Part shown: one piece after another, positions 5,781-7,569 of the stretch
Layout of the letters: every line of letters begins with the position of its first letter
Numbering within the stretch: the first letter of the stretch is position 1
Origin: Candidatus Cloacimonadota bacterium
GTDB taxonomy: Bacteria; Cloacimonadota; Cloacimonadia; JGIOTU-2
Direction of reading: 5' to 3'
Length of the DNA: 7,569 nucleotides
NCBI GenBank assembly: GCA_014384665.1
Contig: JACNFI010000024.1
Coordinates: forward strand, 1-7,569
Notes under the pieces: generated by a model
Database searches by the model: none
Seen by the model: the letters and a program-made list of their open reading frames with translations, nothing else
Told to the model about the DNA's origin: nothing
Position numbers and translations under genes: made by a program

Positions 5781-5810
5781 CCCCGTAAGGAATGTAGTGA
5801 CTGTATGGGG
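5781..5810. repeat. Short palindrome, CCCCGTA type
   Basis: CCCCGTA (5781-5787) pairs with TATGGGG (5804-5810) through six Watson-Crick pairs and one G-T wobble, around 16 bases. It is preceded by GCCTG, as is the related motif at 3417-3426. This is the weakest member of the family and could be partly chance. Confidence 0.45.
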
Positions 5811-5820
5811 GTACTTGTCA

Positions 5821-5849
5821 TGCTATAGGCAGATCTACCTTTGGCAGGT
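5821..5849. repeat. Tandem-hairpin element, diverged copy 2
   Basis: Aligned without gaps to 5582-5610 it matches at 21 of 29 positions. The first hairpin becomes TGCT-ATA-GGCA, with one compensated pair (C-G to T-A) and one wobble. The second becomes ATCTACC-TTT-GGCAGGT, with one swapped pair (A-T to T-A), one wobble and one A-C mismatch. Confidence 0.6.
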
Positions 5850-5884
5850 TATTTGTTATTTTACCATCATTTATTGTTTCACGA

Positions 5885-7141
5885 TTAATAATTTAGAAGT
5901 GGAAGTTTTTCCATTATTCGTAAAATTTCCATATTTTTCTTTTGAATTTTTATCAATGCAACTGCTTCATTACCTCGATATTGTTGAGTCCAGAATTTTC
6001 TTAAGTCCTCATCCAGGTCAGCAGGAATATATTTTTGACAATCGTTTAAGATTTTACTTTCCGCTCTATAAAATTTTGCCAATCTTTTGAGGTGTTCTTT
6101 TGATTCTGGAAAGAGTTTGACAATACTTTCAAGATAATCAACAGCAATTCGAAATTGAAAACTATAATGATTGAAAAATAGTTTATTATTTTTGAATATC
6201 TTATAAACTTTTTTATCAGACAATTTAGTAAAAAAATCTTCATTCTCAAGGATTTTTTGCCATTTCTCTAATGCTAAGTTTCCAGCAAAGTATTTCCCAA
6301 AATTTTTTGAAGAAAGCATAAATTTTGCATTATCTAAACTTTTGATAAACTGTTCCTCATTTTCTTGAAATTGAGTTTTCTTAAATTGATTTTCAAATAT
6401 GATTACTTGATTCGGCTTTTGGGGCGCAATTGAATAATCAATGGTTTTGTCGCTATAACTTCTACAAAAAAGTTCTTCGCCTTTTTTTTGATATCCTGCA
6501 ATAATTCCCCATTCATTTTTTCCAAAAAGATTTCTTGAAAGAACTGGGATCTTTTTATCAATACTGACAATTATTTCTTCTTGGATTTTATCATTTTTTG
6601 ACTTTTTAATCTGTTTGAATTTTATATTATGATTTTTGAAAAACAATTCTGCACAATTGAATCCTTCAGTTGGGTCAAGATTTTCTCGTGAAAAATTTTC
6701 ATCAAACTGAATTCTAAATTGGAAAGATGAAAGTCCTACTAAATTATTGAAATTTATATTGATTTTATAAAATCTCAAGATATTTACTAATGAGCCGAAG
6801 AAAGTATTTTCCAGACCTGTTTTTTTCTCTAATCGTTCTATTTTTTCGATTCTTTTTGCGTCTGATAAGACTTTCGGACTTTCCATTCTTTCTGCTAAAT
6901 AGACACCAAGTTCTCCAGGCCAGATTTGAAAATATTCTTCTGATTCTACTTTCTGTACTTTCAAAATTATATTATTTAAGTGTTGATATTTTAATTCTAA
7001 ATCCTTTAATTGTGCTTTGCTCGTAACCTTTTCATTATTATATTCAAGTATCCAATCGCCTTCCTGAAGCCCTTTTTCTTTAAGTTGGCTTTGACCAAAA
7101 AAACCAGTAATCTGCAGCCCTTCAATCTTATCTGATTTCAT
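5885..7141 (-). CDS. PDZ-domain protein with BtrH/C39-like domain, function unknown
   Basis: A 418-residue protein without signal peptide or membrane helix, so probably cytoplasmic. Residues 5-75 form a PDZ domain: ITGFFGQSQLKEKGLQEGDWILEYNNEKV, where GLQEGDWIL is the typical GLxxGDxIL turn. About 105-250 resembles the papain-like fold of BtrH_N/C39-type proteins: an NTFFGSLVNILRFYKI helix, GLSSFQFRIQF, GFNCAELFF, then KIPVLSRN and EWGIIAGYQ. The position where a C39-type enzyme carries its catalytic Cys (in or before the first helix, 112-122) has none; C163 and C226 are the nearby cysteines. From 260 on the protein is helical, with GNLALEKWQKIL (287-298) and a Lys-rich C-terminus. A substrate-binding role fits better than catalysis, but this is inference from motifs. 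The ATG has AAAGGA five bases upstream. It follows the ABC exporter gene by 96 bases. Confidence 0.75.
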   Translation of the reverse strand: MKSDKIEGLQITGFFGQSQLKEKGLQEGDWILEYNNEKVTSKAQLKDLELKYQHLNNIILKVQKVESEEYFQIWPGELGVYLAERMESPKVLSDAKRIEKIERLEKKTGLENTFFGSLVNILRFYKININFNNLVGLSSFQFRIQFDENFSRENLDPTEGFNCAELFFKNHNIKFKQIKKSKNDKIQEEIIVSIDKKIPVLSRNLFGKNEWGIIAGYQKKGEELFCRSYSDKTIDYSIAPQKPNQVIIFENQFKKTQFQENEEQFIKSLDNAKFMLSSKNFGKYFAGNLALEKWQKILENEDFFTKLSDKKVYKIFKNNKLFFNHYSFQFRIAVDYLESIVKLFPESKEHLKRLAKFYRAESKILNDCQKYIPADLDEDLRKFWTQQYRGNEAVALIKIQKKNMEILRIMEKLPLLNY

Positions 7142-7237
7142 CTCTTTCCTTTGATAGAAGATTTGAGATAGGAAAAGTTTTTGTCAAGATTTGTGAAAAA
7201 TTTTCTTTTGCTGTAATATTCAAAAAATGTATATTTT

Positions 7238-7561
7238 TTATTTATACTGTAACTTATACAAATTATAATACAGTCCTCTTTGCTTCAGCAATTCTTGATG
7301 ATTCCCTTCTTCAACAATTTCTCCTTTATGGACAACTATAATTCTGTCAACATTCTGAATTGTAGATAAACGATGTGCAATAATAATTGATGTTCGGTTC
7401 TCCATCACTTTTTGTAATGCATCTTGAATTAAAATTTCTGTTTCAGTATCAATGTTTGAAGTAGCTTCATCAAGAATAAATATACTTGGATTGCAGACCA
7501 GAACCCGAGCAAATGCCAGAAGTTGCCAGAGGAAGAATGCACAAGACCCGAATCTCCACAC
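7238..7561 (-). CDS. ABC exporter ATP-binding domain, C-terminal part, 5' side broken or mis-sequenced
   Basis: From [10 protein letters not shown] (codons starting at 7525) to the stop, this is the end of an MsbA/LmrA/MdlB-type exporter nucleotide-binding domain: Walker B IFILDE (27-32), D-loop SNID, switch histidine H63 in [10 protein letters not shown], then [21 protein letters not shown]. Numbering is from the GTG at 7561, which is unlikely to be a true start. The 12 codons before Gln do not fit the family, where LSxGQxQLLAFAR is expected. A TAA at 7565-7567 closes the frame. In another frame the bases just before Gln read SSSG, which looks like a remnant of the signature. So the frame seems to shift near 7525, by a real lesion or by poor sequence at the window edge. 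Walker A and the membrane domain would lie beyond 7569. Confidence 0.85.
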   Translation of the reverse strand: MWRFGSCAFFLWQLLAFARVLVCNPSIFILDEATSNIDTETEILIQDALQKVMENRTSIIIAHRLSTIQNVDRIIVVHKGEIVEEGNHQELLKQRGLYYNLYKLQYK

Positions 7562-7569
7562 CCATTAAT

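Larger units (their letters stand above)
5393..5884. other. 492-base non-coding region packed with palindromes
   Basis: No open frame here resembles a protein. The part next to yajC (5393-5490) holds its ribosome-binding site and probably its promoter. From 5504 to 5849 almost every stretch belongs to some palindrome: 5504-5545, 5546-5633 enclosing 5581-5610, 5648-5714 enclosing 5681-5698, 5723-5765, 5781-5810 and 5821-5849. These are more GC-rich than the AT-rich DNA between them. The block is downstream of the PDZ gene and upstream of yajC on the minus strand. Confidence 0.8.

Noticed and set aside
5504..5849. CRISPR array
   Set aside because: The repeats are palindromes of differing sequence and irregular spacing, without identical direct repeats or uniform spacers, and no cas gene is present.
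5393..5884. A riboswitch or T-box leader for yajC-def-fmt
   Set aside because: No conserved riboswitch core or T-box sequence could be recognised. The hairpins are related to palindromes found elsewhere in the window, including downstream of fmt.
5797..6090. Plus-strand ORF of 97 codons
   Set aside because: It runs partly antisense to the PDZ gene and partly through palindromes, has no family resemblance and no clear ribosome-binding site.
7161..7187. A promoter for the PDZ gene with a perfect TTGACA (7182-7187, minus)
   Set aside because: No acceptable -10 box lies at 16-18 bases. The best match (TCAAAT at 15 bases) would start the transcript almost on top of the Shine-Dalgarno.

Overview
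The window is an AT-rich bacterial chromosome segment that looks like housekeeping DNA. Seven of the eight protein genes lie on the minus strand. The mix suggests an uncultured anaerobe: an XdhC-type molybdenum-hydroxylase maturation protein, a DUF116 iron-sulfur protein, an RtcB/archease RNA-repair pair, and the translation and secretion set yajC-def-fmt. The palindrome-rich intergenic DNA, with no phage or transposase genes, would fit a candidate phylum such as Cloacimonadota. That placement is an impression from gene order and repeat style, not something the sequence proves.

Layout, left to right. At 2-373 (+) is the 3' end of an XdhC-family gene, cut by the window edge. It converges on archease (557-973, -), with a rho-independent-type hairpin at 533-552 between them. 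Reading on the minus strand, DUF116 (2492-3259), rtcB (1027-2478) and archease (557-973) form one co-oriented unit. Upstream of it is a 218-base gap holding a perfect 17-bp inverted repeat (3341-3398), a second palindrome (3431-3460) and a candidate -10 box. Next comes yajC-def-fmt (5392 down to 3478), also minus: YajC for protein export, then peptide deformylase and Met-tRNA formyltransferase, which remove and add the initiator formyl group.

A 492-base non-coding stretch (5393-5884) separates yajC from a PDZ-domain protein (5885-7141). It is densely palindromic: at least seven hairpins lie between 5504 and 5849. They include members of the CCCYGTR palindrome family also found upstream of DUF116, and two diverged copies of a tandem-hairpin element whose differences partly preserve base pairing. 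This is the least ordinary part of the window.

At the right edge (7238-7561, -) is the C-terminal part of an ABC exporter ATPase. Its reading frame is good from QLLAFARV to the end, but breaks just upstream at the ABC signature and meets a stop at 7565-7567. That is either a contig-end sequence error or a real lesion.

I found no CRISPR array, tRNA, rRNA, transposase or obvious novel defence system. The main points of interest are the intergenic palindrome array, the PDZ plus BtrH-like protein, and the DUF116-rtcB-archease arrangement next to fmt/def.
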